Below are positions 44,896-54,416 of a DNA stretch of 64,000 nucleotides, piece after piece. The translations under genes and the position numbers were made by a program. The stretch covers positions 3,708,501-3,772,500 of the forward strand of contig NZ_CP110128.1 in the NCBI RefSeq assembly GCF_028471945.1, written 5' to 3'. The stretch's first letter is position 1. Each line of letters begins with the position of its first letter. Source of the stretch: Pseudomonas sp. WJP1. Its GTDB lineage: Bacteria; Pseudomonadota; Gammaproteobacteria; Pseudomonadales; Pseudomonadaceae. The notes below the pieces were generated by a model that searched no databases, was not told the origin of the DNA, and saw nothing but the letters and a program-made list of their open reading frames with translations.

Positions 44896-46656
44896 CTATT
44901 GCTCGCCATGAGCCGCCAGATAGCTGTCCACCGCCTCGCCTATCGTGGGAAAAAACGCCGATTCGCCAAGCCTTGCGAAAAGCCCGAAGCGCTTGAGTTT
45001 GTCCTTGACCGGGTCCTTCATCTCCGCCACGCACAATTTGATACCCGCCGCGTGCAGGGTGTCGTCCAGCTCTGCCAGCATGTCGGCAGAGGTCACGTCG
45101 ACACTGGTGACCGGTTCCGCGGCCACGACCAACCAGCGCACCGGCGTGGGCGATGCCGCCACGGCGTTCAGCACCCGCTCGTTGAACAGTTCGGCGTTGG
45201 CGAAAAACAACGGTGCATCCCAGCGGAACAGGACCAGGCCAGGGATCAGGCGCGCGTTCGGATAACGCTGGATATCGTGATAGCCCTTGACCCCCTCGGC
45301 TTGCCCCAGCACGGCGGAGTACGGCCGCCAGCCATCCCACAGGAATTCGATAATGGCGATCACGATGGCCAGGGCGATACCCTCGATCGCACCGAACACG
45401 GCGACGCCAATGGTGCAGGCGATCGACAGCCAGAACTCCCAGCGCTGGATACGATAAATGCGTCGCAGGTCGGCAACTTCGATCAAGCCGATGGCCGAAG
45501 CGATCACCACGGCGGCCAGTGCGCTGTTGGGCAAGTCCTGCAGCAGGTTGGGCGCCACCATCAGCAACACGGCCACCGCCAGTGCGCCGACCACGCCGGT
45601 CAACTGGGTCTTGGAGCCGGCAGCTTCGGCCACGGGCGTCCGTGAAGAACTGCTACTGATGGGAAAACCCTGGAAAAAACCCGCCGCCAGATTGGCGAAA
45701 CCCAGCCCCGCCATCTCCTGGTTCGGGTTGACATAAGTACGGGTGCGCGCCGCGTAGACCCGCGAGAGCACGCTGGTGTCGGCGAACGAGACAAGGGCGA
45801 CGGCGCAGCCGCCGATGATGACCGGGACAATGTCGGCGCGGGTGATCCAGGGGATGGCGAACGCCGGCAAGCCTTGTGGCAGCACACCAAGGACCGACAC
45901 GCCCGCGCTCGTGGCAAGGTCCAGCACACCCACGGCGACGGTCGCACCCGCCACGGCGATCAGGATGCCCGGGATTCGCTTGTTGCCTTTGAGCAGCAGG
46001 ATCACCGCCAGGGTGCCGACGCCCACCATGAAGGTGATCCAGTTGGCCTTGCCTTCCATCACCCCGGTGACGATCGCCCACAGGTTTCTGATCGGGCCGG
46101 CGGACTCGATGGAAAAGCCGAAGATTTTCGGCAATTGACTGATCAATACCGTCACGGCGATGCCGTTCATGTAGCCGTAGCGGATCGGTTTGGACAGCAG
46201 CTCGGTGATGAAGCCCAGGCGTGCGATGCCGGCCAGGATGCACACGGCACCCGACACGATCGCCATCATGCTCGCCAGGGCGACGGCGCGATGGGGATCG
46301 CCACCGGACAATGGCAGCACCACGGCGAGGATCACGGCAGCAAGCGAGGAATCCGGCCCCAGCACCAGGATCCGGCTGGGGCCAAACAGTGCATAAGCAA
46401 GGAGTGGAACGATGGTCGCGTACAGGCCGTAGATGCCGGGGACGCCCGATGCCACGGCGTAGGCGATGCCGACAGGCACCAGCATCGTGGTGAGCACCAG
46501 GCCGGCCATGATGTCGTGGCGCAACCAGGCTATCTTGTACTCGCGCAGCGTTCGTAGCCCGGGCAGCCAACGGCTCCAGCCGCTGTCGCCGCCGGTATCG
46601 CGACGGGCAATGCGCCCCGGTTCCGGGGTGGGCGGCGAAGCATCCGAATGGCTCAT
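44896..46656 (-). CDS. SulP/SLC26-family anion transporter with STAS domain
   Basis: A 586-residue inner-membrane transporter. About eleven to twelve hydrophobic segments (about 48-425) include the sulfate-transporter signature with VGIAYAVASGVPGIYGLYATIVPLLAYALFG and NQEMAGLGFANLAAGFFQGFPISSSSSRT. A cytoplasmic STAS domain (about 465-575) follows. Members exchange sulfate, bicarbonate or dicarboxylates. It ends opposite the porin gene in a convergent arrangement. Specificity cannot be read; sulfate would fit the sulfatase module but is not linked to it. Confidence 0.9.
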   Translation of the reverse strand: MSHSDASPPTPEPGRIARRDTGGDSGWSRWLPGLRTLREYKIAWLRHDIMAGLVLTTMLVPVGIAYAVASGVPGIYGLYATIVPLLAYALFGPSRILVLGPDSSLAAVILAVVLPLSGGDPHRAVALASMMAIVSGAVCILAGIARLGFITELLSKPIRYGYMNGIAVTVLISQLPKIFGFSIESAGPIRNLWAIVTGVMEGKANWITFMVGVGTLAVILLLKGNKRIPGILIAVAGATVAVGVLDLATSAGVSVLGVLPQGLPAFAIPWITRADIVPVIIGGCAVALVSFADTSVLSRVYAARTRTYVNPNQEMAGLGFANLAAGFFQGFPISSSSSRTPVAEAAGSKTQLTGVVGALAVAVLLMVAPNLLQDLPNSALAAVVIASAIGLIEVADLRRIYRIQRWEFWLSIACTIGVAVFGAIEGIALAIVIAIIEFLWDGWRPYSAVLGQAEGVKGYHDIQRYPNARLIPGLVLFRWDAPLFFANAELFNERVLNAVAASPTPVRWLVVAAEPVTSVDVTSADMLAELDDTLHAAGIKLCVAEMKDPVKDKLKRFGLFARLGESAFFPTIGEAVDSYLAAHGEQ

Positions 46657-46718
46657 GGGACTGTGGCCCTTTTTGTCCAGCGCGTGGCTCTGTTTGAAGT
46701 GCCTGCTTGAAGTGCCCG

Positions 46719-47540
46719 TCAGAATTTTTCGGGAATTCGCCGCAGCGGATAATCCGGTTCGCGATAACCGCCAGGCTTCTGCCGCTTGGGCAACACCACC
46801 TTCTCACGCGCGACTTCCTCGTAGGGAACGCGACTGAGCAGATCAGAAATGATGTTCAGGCGCGCTCGCCGCTTGTCGTTGGAGTTGGCCACCAGCCAGG
46901 GGGCGTGCTCGGTGTCGGTCGTCTGGAACATGTCGTCACGCGCCCTCGAATAATCAAACCAGCGGCTGTATGACTTGAGATCCATGGGGCTCAGTTTCCA
47001 GATTTTACGCCCATCCTTGATGCGCTCCTCCAGCCGGCGAGTCTGCTCCTCTGGACTGACTTCCAGCCAATACTTGAGCAGGATAATGCCCGAATCGACA
47101 ATCGCCTTCTCCACGTTGGGCACCGTTTTCAGAAACCCGGCAACCTGCTCCTTGCTGCAGAACCCCATCACCCGCTCCACGCCCGCCCGGTTGTACCAGC
47201 TGCGATCGAAGATCACCACCTCGCCGGCTGCGGGCAGGTGCGGCAGGTAGCGTTGCAGATACATCTGGCTTTTTTCCCGATCGGTCGGTGCCGGGAGCGC
47301 CACCACGCGAAACACCCGCGGGCTCACGCGCTCGGTCAGCGCCTTGATGGTCCCGCCCTTGCCGGCACCGTCACGCCCCTCGAAGACAATGCAGATCTTG
47401 ATGCCCTTGGCTTTCACCCACTCCTGCAATTTCACCAACTCGACGTGCAGCAGGCGCAGTTGCTCAAGGTAATCCTTGTTCTTCAGTTTCAGGCTTTGCG
47501 CGGGATAGCTTTTTGCGGCTTTCTTTTTGTCCTTTGCCAT
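46719..47540 (-). CDS. ppk2: Polyphosphate kinase 2
   Basis: About 273 residues, a one-domain PPK2. Walker A FEGRDGAGKGG (about 55), then RVVALPAPTDREKSQMYLQRYLPHLPAAGEVVIFDRSWYNRAGVERVMGF with Walker B DRSWYN (about 115), and the lid region SYSRWFDYSRARDDMF. It transfers phosphate between polyphosphate and nucleoside di- or triphosphates. Basic lysine-rich N-terminus. The gene is on the same strand as the SulP gene, 62 bases upstream of it, and may share its transcript. Confidence 0.92.
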   Translation of the reverse strand: MAKDKKKAAKSYPAQSLKLKNKDYLEQLRLLHVELVKLQEWVKAKGIKICIVFEGRDGAGKGGTIKALTERVSPRVFRVVALPAPTDREKSQMYLQRYLPHLPAAGEVVIFDRSWYNRAGVERVMGFCSKEQVAGFLKTVPNVEKAIVDSGIILLKYWLEVSPEEQTRRLEERIKDGRKIWKLSPMDLKSYSRWFDYSRARDDMFQTTDTEHAPWLVANSNDKRRARLNIISDLLSRVPYEEVAREKVVLPKRQKPGGYREPDYPLRRIPEKF

Positions 47541-47597
47541 GACCAAGACCTCAGCAAGACAGATTGTCGACAGGTAAGCAGTGTGATTGCCGGCTGC

Positions 47598-48260
47598 TCA
47601 GCCACCGAGCGCGATGATCGCGACGATCAGTACGGCACCGGTGACCGCCAGCGCAACGCCACCGACCCAGGGCTTCGCGCCGGCATAGCGCGCCAGTATC
47701 CAGCCGGCGATGAACAGCACCACCAGCCCGACCAGGTTGGACAGGCGTACGGCAAGCGCTGTCTGGTCGAGCAACAGAAACGGCACCACGAGGGGGAATG
47801 TCGAAGCCACCACCAGCAGGAAAACCCCGATCGCGCCCCTGATGTCGTCCCAGGTCAGGCGCGGCTGCACCGACGTGTTGGCAAATTTGACCAGGCGCAG
47901 TCGCAGCGACTCCAGTTCTTCGGGGCCGGCGGCCGCGACCAGGCGCGGTGGCAGCGCATCGGCAATCAGCGCTTGCCCGGTCGCCGCATCCGCTCCGCCG
48001 CGCAGGGCGGTGAACAACGTACGTTTGCGCGTGCGTTCGATCAGGCTGCGCAGTAGATACATCACCGCGTCGGCCAGCCCCCAGGCCAGGTTGCACCCTA
48101 ACGCTGCGAACATCATCGTGCGTTCGGCCTCCTGGCCAGATGTCGCCACGCTGATGGTTCCGGTGAAGGTCATTGCCATGAGCAGGCCAAAGATCACTTC
48201 CGTTACACGATCGACCGGATCCAGTACCCGTGCCCGCTTTTGCTCTGCTGTGCCTTGCAT
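47598..48260 (-). CDS. VIT1/CCC1-like membrane protein
   Basis: The 220-residue protein has about five hydrophobic segments (about 24-43, 52-72, 143-160, 172-187, 198-218). RVTEVIFGLLMAMTFTGTISVATSG near the start resembles the VIT/CCC1 iron/manganese transporter family but is degenerate, and a long cytoplasmic loop (about 80-140) lies between segments two and three. AGGA precedes the ATG at 48260, which is preferred to an upstream open frame to 48422. Transport function is a guess from family resemblance. Confidence 0.65.
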   Translation of the reverse strand: MQGTAEQKRARVLDPVDRVTEVIFGLLMAMTFTGTISVATSGQEAERTMMFAALGCNLAWGLADAVMYLLRSLIERTRKRTLFTALRGGADAATGQALIADALPPRLVAAAGPEELESLRLRLVKFANTSVQPRLTWDDIRGAIGVFLLVVASTFPLVVPFLLLDQTALAVRLSNLVGLVVLFIAGWILARYAGAKPWVGGVALAVTGAVLIVAIIALGG

Positions 48261-48467
48261 GCAGTCATCCTCGCACGGCCGCGTCAACGTGAGGCCCTTT
48301 GAGACAGGCCAAGGCAGCGGTCCTTTATCACTGGGCGGTTTCAACAAATTTTCAGTGTAGTTTGAAAAGCCTGTTTCGCTGGCGATTCGAACGTGCGCAA
48401 TCGAACCGGCACGTCTGCACACCGACTAAGCTTTTACGATTGAACCTGATTGCCCATGGAGATGTGC

Positions 48468-49742
48468 ATGAGCAGCGCTCCCCTGTCCGAACTCGATGCC
48501 GCCCTGCCCGGCCTGGTGCGCAAGATCCGCGTGCTGGATGCCTTGGCTTGGCCGGAGGGGGTCGAGGAAACGTTCCTGGCCCGTTGGCGCGCTGGACAAG
48601 CCCGATTGCCCGAGGTCGAGTTGCGCCCGCGTGATCACAGCGCCGATATCGGCGCGCTAGAGGCCTTTGTCGGCCGCTGCGATGAAGGGCATCCGGCCGG
48701 GCGCCACCTGGCCATGACAGCGCGCAGCTATGCCACGGCCGGGCGCATGCTCGGTGCCATTGGTACACCGGCCTTTACTCAATATTCCTCAGCGCTGTAC
48801 CGGCGTCCGGACTTCCACTACGCCAACCTGAACCTGAGCATGCTGGACGCGGCCCACTTCTTCCTCAACACCACTGACGCCCTTCTGGGCGGTACGCGGA
48901 TTCCTCCGAGCCCGGCGGAGATCCCGGCCGAGGCCTTCGCTGCCTGGATGCAACCGGAACTGGATCGCTTCTTCGGCCCGGGCCGGATCACGGTGGTGCT
49001 CGATCCGACCCTGGCCGCCAAGGCCATCGCCGGGGCGAGCCGCATTCGCCTGCGGGCCAGCGCGCTGTTTTCGCAACTGGACAAGAACCAGCTGTTGCAG
49101 CACGAGGCTTTCGTGCATGTCGCCACGGCGCAGAACGGCGCGCTGCAACCGAACCTCAAGAGCCTTGGCCTGGGCGCGCCGCGCACCACCCAGACCCAGG
49201 AAGGCATCGCCACCCTGGCCGAGCTGTTCACCGGCAGCATGGACATCAACCGCCTGCGTCGCCTCGCCTTGCGTGTGCTCGCGGTGCAACAGGCGCTCGA
49301 TGGCGCCGATTTCATCCAGGTGTTCGAAGGTTTTCTCGCTGCCGGCCAGACCCAGGAGGAATCCTTCCGTTCGACCCAGCGAGTGTTTCGCGGCGCCGAC
49401 CTGCGCGGCGGTTCGGCGTTCACCAAGGATGCGGCCTACCTGACCGGTTTGCTCGGCGTGCACACCCTGCTGCGCATCGCGATCCGTGACAACCGACCGG
49501 AACTGGTCGGCTACCTGTTCGCCGGGCGCCTGAGCCTGGGGGACACCGTGCGCCTGGCCCCACTCTTCGAGTCCGGTTGGCTCCAGGGCCCGGTCCACCT
49601 ACCGGCCTGGGCCTCGGATTTGCGCCTGCTTGCCGCCAACCTCGCCTTCTCTGCGTTTATTTCGCGGATCAAACTGGATGTGCTCGACCTGGACGTGCTC
49701 ATGGCCTTTGCCGATGCGCATGAAAGCGATGCGAGTGCCTAG
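48468..49742 (+). CDS. DUF1704 (QEGLA-motif) metallopeptidase-like protein
   Basis: About 424 residues. H212-EAFVH is an HExxxH motif, and TQEGIATLAE with E245 is the QEGLA-type motif that gives the family its annotation as flavohemoglobin expression modulator. The eukaryotic members (MATCAP/KIAA0895L) are zinc carboxypeptidases with the same HExxxH arrangement, so this bacterial protein is probably a metallopeptidase of unknown substrate. There is no signal peptide. GGAGA lies 7 bases before the ATG at 48468. Divergent from the VIT-like gene; transcribed alone. Confidence 0.82.
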   Translation: MSSAPLSELDAALPGLVRKIRVLDALAWPEGVEETFLARWRAGQARLPEVELRPRDHSADIGALEAFVGRCDEGHPAGRHLAMTARSYATAGRMLGAIGTPAFTQYSSALYRRPDFHYANLNLSMLDAAHFFLNTTDALLGGTRIPPSPAEIPAEAFAAWMQPELDRFFGPGRITVVLDPTLAAKAIAGASRIRLRASALFSQLDKNQLLQHEAFVHVATAQNGALQPNLKSLGLGAPRTTQTQEGIATLAELFTGSMDINRLRRLALRVLAVQQALDGADFIQVFEGFLAAGQTQEESFRSTQRVFRGADLRGGSAFTKDAAYLTGLLGVHTLLRIAIRDNRPELVGYLFAGRLSLGDTVRLAPLFESGWLQGPVHLPAWASDLRLLAANLAFSAFISRIKLDVLDLDVLMAFADAHESDASA

Positions 49743-50534
49743 GGCAGCCAAAGCTTGTGGGCGATTGTTGTCGGAGTACATATCCATTGCTGCGGTAACG
49801 ACCACTTATGGTTTCGCCCTTACGGCGACTCCCTTTTTCAAACGCCAAAAAGGAAGCAAAAGGCTTTGCCCCACCACTCGGTGCCTCGCCTAGGCTCGGC
49901 ATGCCGTAACGAAGGCATTGCTCCGTGGGTCGCCGCGATGGGCCATCCCTGGCCCAGCGCGGCTAAACCGGCGTCCTGCCGGTTTCCCCACTGCGCAATG
50001 CCTGCGTTCGGCCATCGTGGTTAACGGGGCGCCCAGATCAAAAGCCAAAACGAAGCGGCCTGACAGCCGACCTGAGTTTTAAGGGTGTACCTGATCCCCT
50101 GTAGGAGCCAGGCTTGCCGGCGAACCAAGCGCCGCGGTGTATCTGTTGTACCGCGTTATCGTTCTTCGCCGGCAAGCCTGGCTCCTACAGGGGGACGCGT
50201 ACGGCTCCCGATCAGGTCGGCTGTCAGGCCGCCTCGCTTTTGCGTTTGATCTTGATCTGGCTTTTGATTTTCTTGCCCCCTCGAGAGGCTTCGTTCCGGT
50301 TCTGCGCAGTGGGTAAACCGGCATGGATGCCGGTTTAGCCGCGCTGGGCCAAGGATGGCCCATCGCGGCGGGCCCGCGGAGCAGGACCGGAGCGAGGGTA
50401 TGCCGAGCCCTAGCGAGGCACCGAACGCCAGGGGCAAGAGCCCTTGGTTACTTGGGGCTTTTCCAAGTGACTCGCCGTAAGGGCGAAACCCTAGGTGGCC
50501 GTTACCGCAGGAATGGATATGTACACCTGAAAGA
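49743..50534. repeat. 750-bp imperfect palindrome with a REPIN at its centre
   Basis: The left end GTACATATCCATT...GCGGTAACG (49776-49800) recurs inverted at 50500-50524. Further in, GGTTTCGCCCTTACGGCGA (49810) mirrors 50473; ATGGGCCATCC...CCCAGCGCGGCTAAACCGG mirrors about 50322-50366; and GGCCTGACAGCCGACCTGA (about 50057) mirrors 50210-50230. At the apex lies a REPIN (50099-50124 and 50164-50191). The spacers between matched blocks differ. No credible ORF. It lies between the convergent DUF1704 and DUF3422 genes. Confidence 0.8.
50099..50191. repeat. REPIN at the palindrome apex
   Basis: TGTAGGAGCCAGGCTTGCC (from 50100) and its reverse complement (ending 50190) flank about 40 bases that include GCGGTGTATCTGTTGTACCGCG. 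It is the same REP family as the array at 14462-14825. Confidence 0.85.
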
Positions 50535-51752
50535 TCAATGCTCTTTGACCTTTTTGATATGAAGAATGATCCACGCAAGAATCCCGATCGCAAGCGGCGC
50601 CATGGCCAGCATGGCCTCGCGCGGGGTCAGCGCGACGCCGAGCACGTGCAGCCCCGAGTAACCCAGCTTGAGCAGACTCAGCAAATAGTAGCTGATGGCA
50701 ATGATCGACAGGCCTTCCACAGCGCGCTGGATCTTGATCTGGGCATCGGCGCGGGCGTTCAGGCTCTTGAGGATTTCCGAGTTCTGTTCTTCCATTTCCA
50801 CCTGGACCCGTGCCTGCAACAGGTCGCCCAGGTTGGCCACGCTTTCGGCCAGATGCTCCAGTCGTTGTTCGGTGGCCGTGCAGTACCTGACGGTGGGCTT
50901 GAAGCGGCGTTCGATAAACACGCCCAGGCGCTGGCAATCACCGACGTGGCTTTCCCGCAATTCACCCAGGCGCTCGAACACCAATTGCGCATAGGCCTGG
51001 GTGGCACTGAATCGGTGGCGGGTTTTCGCGGTACTGCTGACCACCTGGGCCGACAGGTTGGAGATATCCGCCAGCAGCGCCTTGGCATGACTGCCGGCCG
51101 GGTCGGCGTTGCGTTCGGAGAGGGTGACCAGGGTCTTGTCGAAAACATCGAGCTGCGCGCTCAATTCCTTGGCCATGGTCAAGGATAACGAGGCCATCAT
51201 CCGGTAGGTCTCGATTTCCAGGAGGCGGCGTATCATCCGCCCCTGGCGGTACGCATTCAGGCGTCGGTTGATGAACAATATGTGGTTGTTGCCATCCTCG
51301 CTGATACGAAAATCGCTCCAGACCACAGCATCGCCACCCCCCACGCAGGAACCGCACGGGTCCTTGAAGCCGTAGCGCGAGAGATCCAGCTGCGCTTCAC
51401 CACGCACCACGATCTGTACCGAATTGATCAGCGTCGGCAAATACGCCTGGATTTTTCGCGCCAGGACGTCGGGCAGCGCCGTCCAGGACAACTCATCGCT
51501 GGAGGAAGTGACCACCAGGGTCAGGGTGAAAAACTCGGCATGGCGCTCCCATTTCAGCGCGTGGCCATCGAGTCGGGTAATGCCTTGGGCAGCGTTCAGA
51601 TCGAGGGAGGCCAGGCAGCAGTCCTGAAGAAACGTATTGCACACCTGTTCGCTGCCGAGGAAAGCCAGGTGAAACACATGAGCCGGCTCATCGAAGTACA
51701 GTGACGGGCGCGCGTGCAGTTCGTTGTGCAGGCTTTGTCGTAACGGGTGCAT
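50535..51752 (-). CDS. DUF3422 family membrane-anchored protein
   Basis: The 405-residue protein has a long cytoplasmic region beginning LRQSLHNELHARPSL, with GSCVGGGDAVVWSDFRISEDG (about 135-157) and a helical, coiled-coil-like stretch (about 170-345). Two C-terminal hydrophobic segments (about 347-368 and 380-398) anchor it in the inner membrane. This layout matches DUF3422. It ends inside the edge of the large palindrome. Function is unknown; the region resembles no enzyme I can name. Confidence 0.85.
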   Translation of the reverse strand: MHPLRQSLHNELHARPSLYFDEPAHVFHLAFLGSEQVCNTFLQDCCLASLDLNAAQGITRLDGHALKWERHAEFFTLTLVVTSSSDELSWTALPDVLARKIQAYLPTLINSVQIVVRGEAQLDLSRYGFKDPCGSCVGGGDAVVWSDFRISEDGNNHILFINRRLNAYRQGRMIRRLLEIETYRMMASLSLTMAKELSAQLDVFDKTLVTLSERNADPAGSHAKALLADISNLSAQVVSSTAKTRHRFSATQAYAQLVFERLGELRESHVGDCQRLGVFIERRFKPTVRYCTATEQRLEHLAESVANLGDLLQARVQVEMEEQNSEILKSLNARADAQIKIQRAVEGLSIIAISYYLLSLLKLGYSGLHVLGVALTPREAMLAMAPLAIGILAWIILHIKKVKEH

Positions 51753-51974
51753 GTGGTGAGGCCATCTTGGAGTTGTTTTTGGCGCTTACGATAAATGCCG
51801 GGGCTTTCAGGGCGTTATCGACTGCTATTGTGAGTGGGACTGGTCGATGCACCCACGAGTCACCGATTTTTGCGCGATCTCTGCGAGCGGGTTGCGGAAC
51901 GCAAGTGCGCACCCAAGTGTCATTTGTACTAGACACCCAGGTGTCACAACCCCTTGAGAGACAGAGGTGGCCTC

Positions 51975-52049
51975 ATGAACAATATTATCTACATCGTCGG
52001 TGCCGTCGTGATCGTCCTGGTGATTCTGTCATTTGTCGGTCTTGTCTAG
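51975..52049 (+). CDS. 24-residue membrane peptide
   Basis: ATG 51975 opens MNNIIYIVGAVVIVLVILSFVGLV and a TAG stop. The peptide is a single hydrophobic helix with a short polar head. AGAGGTGG lies 4 bases upstream, a good ribosome site. Similar 24-30-residue peptides with the pattern MNxIIYIVGxVVIVLxILSFxGL recur in Pseudomonas genomes as I remember them. Upstream, ACCCARGTGTCA occurs twice, 24 bases apart (51910 and 51934), which may be a regulator site. It is co-oriented with the diguanylate cyclase gene 79 bases downstream. It is too short for routine gene finders. Confidence 0.6.
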   Translation: MNNIIYIVGAVVIVLVILSFVGLV

Positions 52050-52128
52050 TCCAGGCTGCCCTTCGGCGAAACTGGACAGCTGAAGATGGCGAGCAGCGTG
52101 CCCAGACCGCGAGCAAAAGGAGTTGTTG

Positions 52129-53709
52129 ATGCCTGGACGCAAGCAGCCACCGCCCAGGGTGGATGGCGACGTTGAACCTGTCTCTGCGACGACCGTGCGC
52201 GCGGGAGCTGTGTTCCGCCTCACGGTGAGCTTCATGCTGGTGGTGGTCCTGGCATTTCTCGCGGTTGAGGGTTGGCGGACCTGGCGCGATTACCGGTCAG
52301 CCTTCGACGCTGCCCGCGACTCCGTGACCAACCTGGCGCGAGCCACGGCGCAACACGCCGAAGATGCCATTCGGCAAGTGGATGTACTGACCGCCGCGCT
52401 CGGGGAACGGGTGGAGGGTGACGGCTTGCAGAACATCAACGTCCCGCGCATTCACAAGCTGCTGGTCCAGCAATCGAAAATCATGCCGCAACTTCATGGC
52501 CTGTTCATCTACGGCGCGGACGGGCAATGGATCGTGACGGACAAGCAGACCACGCCGGAGCCCGCGAACAACGCCGATCGCGATTACTTTCAGTATCACC
52601 GCACGCATGAGGACAAGAACGTGCGCATCGGCGAGGTGGTTCAGAGCAGATCCACCCACGACCTGATCATCCCCATCTCCCGCCGCTTGAACAATCTGGA
52701 TGGCACCTTTGCCGGCGTGCTCCTCGGGACGATCAAGGTCAGCTACTTCGTCGACTACTACGGCGACTTCAAGATCGATGACAAGGGCGCCCTGGTGCTG
52801 GCCATGCGCAACGGAACCATTTTGGTACGGCGCCCCTTCATTGCCTCCGTGGTGGGTAAAAGCCTGGCGGACAGCGAGATTTTCAAGCGCTATCTACCCA
52901 ACGCCAGCCAAGGCGTCGCCGAAGTCAAAGCCGTCGTGGACGACACCGAACGCCTGTACGGCTACCGGGCGTTGACCACCTATCCGCTGGTGGTGGAAGC
53001 CGGGCTTTCCCGCGAATCCATCATCGCTCCCTGGCGCCGTGATCTATTGAAAACCGGGTGGGTGCTGGTGGTGCTGATCGGGGTGCTCGCGGTGTTCGGC
53101 CTCATCGTCTTGAGTCAGTTACGCCAGAGAATGGTGACGGAAAGAAAGTTGCGTCACGCACACCAGGCCATGCGCGACATGGCGTTGACCGACAGCCTGA
53201 CGGGCCTGGGCAACCGTCGACGCCTGGATACGGCGCTGCCGGAGGAGATTCGCCTGGCTGCGCGCCAGGGCTCCACGCTGTCGCTGATCATGCTTGATGT
53301 CGATTACTTCAAACGCTACAACGACAGCTATGGGCACGCTGCCGGCGATGATTGCCTGGGCGCGGTAGGGGCAGCGATCCAGCAAGCGGTCAAACGACCC
53401 GGGGACCTGGCTGTCCGGTACGGTGGCGAGGAGTTCACGGTGCTGCTGCCTAACACGGATGGTGCGGGTGCGGCACAGGTTGCCGAAGAGATTCTTCAAG
53501 CCATCCGAGCACTGGGCATCGAACATTGCGCTCATCCCTTGGGCAGGGTCACGGCCAGCGCGGGCATCACCACCAGCCACCCGAGCTTCGAGGAGGTGAC
53601 GCCGGCCACCTTGATCAAAGCCGCTGACGCCCTGCTCTACGTGGCCAAACGACAAGGACGAAATCGCTGGTGCTGCGCCAACGAGTCGAGCGAAAGTCGT
53701 CCACTGTAG
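52129..53709 (+). CDS. Membrane-bound diguanylate cyclase with dCache-type sensor
   Basis: A 526-residue protein. A first membrane helix (about 25-48), a periplasmic dCache-like sensor (about 50-300) and a second helix (about 308-330) precede the GGDEF domain (about 360-520). The active site is GGEEF, and RPGD sits five residues upstream, the RxxD inhibitory site for feedback by cyclic di-GMP. It should make cyclic di-GMP in response to an external small molecule, since dCache domains bind amino acids or carboxylates. AAAGGAG lies 6 bases before the ATG at 52129. Confidence 0.93.
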   Translation: MPGRKQPPPRVDGDVEPVSATTVRAGAVFRLTVSFMLVVVLAFLAVEGWRTWRDYRSAFDAARDSVTNLARATAQHAEDAIRQVDVLTAALGERVEGDGLQNINVPRIHKLLVQQSKIMPQLHGLFIYGADGQWIVTDKQTTPEPANNADRDYFQYHRTHEDKNVRIGEVVQSRSTHDLIIPISRRLNNLDGTFAGVLLGTIKVSYFVDYYGDFKIDDKGALVLAMRNGTILVRRPFIASVVGKSLADSEIFKRYLPNASQGVAEVKAVVDDTERLYGYRALTTYPLVVEAGLSRESIIAPWRRDLLKTGWVLVVLIGVLAVFGLIVLSQLRQRMVTERKLRHAHQAMRDMALTDSLTGLGNRRRLDTALPEEIRLAARQGSTLSLIMLDVDYFKRYNDSYGHAAGDDCLGAVGAAIQQAVKRPGDLAVRYGGEEFTVLLPNTDGAGAAQVAEEILQAIRALGIEHCAHPLGRVTASAGITTSHPSFEEVTPATLIKAADALLYVAKRQGRNRWCCANESSESRPL

Positions 53710-53842
53710 GCCCGAGTGCTCTCTTGAAAATCCTTTCCAGCACACTGGACGGACCTTGAGTGCCACCCAGTCTGCTACGCTTTTCATTCCCCGAATGGAT
53801 TCGGGTAATCATTGCCAAAAGCTGTTTTTGAGGGGATGGAAT

Positions 53843-54286
53843 GTGAAAGTCCAATTACTGGGGGTCGCTGCAACGATCGTCATCATCGGTACTGCTGTCT
53901 ATGGACTCAACAACTGGAAAGAGCAGCAGAGTCAGCGCCAGGAAGCGGTATGTGCGTTAGCGCGCCAGCACCTCAAGGAGCTGGAAGTACAGGCTCGGGC
54001 CCTGGCCGCCGGGTTGTCGGTCGAAGCCTATGCCGAAGCCGAAAAAGCCGAGGCCGGCAAACTGGTTTCGGCGCTCGATACTGCAAAGAACGAAGCCGAG
54101 GTCGATGCCGTGATCGATCAGCATTCTGCCGCCATCGAAGCGCAGATCCATGCTGAAGATGCGGAGGTCAAGTCTCGGGGCGAGCAAAAGTTCCTCGGTC
54201 AGGAACGCAAGGAACAGAAAATCACCACCGATATAAAACAGGAAATCCAGCGTGCCGAGAAGGCTGTGGCCGATGACTGTGAATAG
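53843..54286 (+). CDS. Hypothetical membrane-anchored helical protein
   Basis: A 147-residue product with an N-terminal hydrophobic anchor or signal (VKVQLLGVAATIVIIGTAVYGL) followed by an acidic, alanine- and glutamate-rich coiled-coil-like region (about 40-147) with one Cys near each end (CALARQ and the final CE). Translation most likely starts at GTG 53843, after AGGGGA. It stands alone after the cyclase gene. No family recognised. Confidence 0.6.
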   Translation: MKVQLLGVAATIVIIGTAVYGLNNWKEQQSQRQEAVCALARQHLKELEVQARALAAGLSVEAYAEAEKAEAGKLVSALDTAKNEAEVDAVIDQHSAAIEAQIHAEDAEVKSRGEQKFLGQERKEQKITTDIKQEIQRAEKAVADDCE

Positions 54287-54416
54287 TCTGCAGCGCAACT
54301 TTTTTAAATGCGCATGCTTATCAAAGTGACTAACGCGTTCTAGACTCCACTACGGCAGGTTCATTCAAGCTCCGCGTCCCTGACATAAAGCCAATAAAAA
54401 ACCAGGAAATCCAGCC

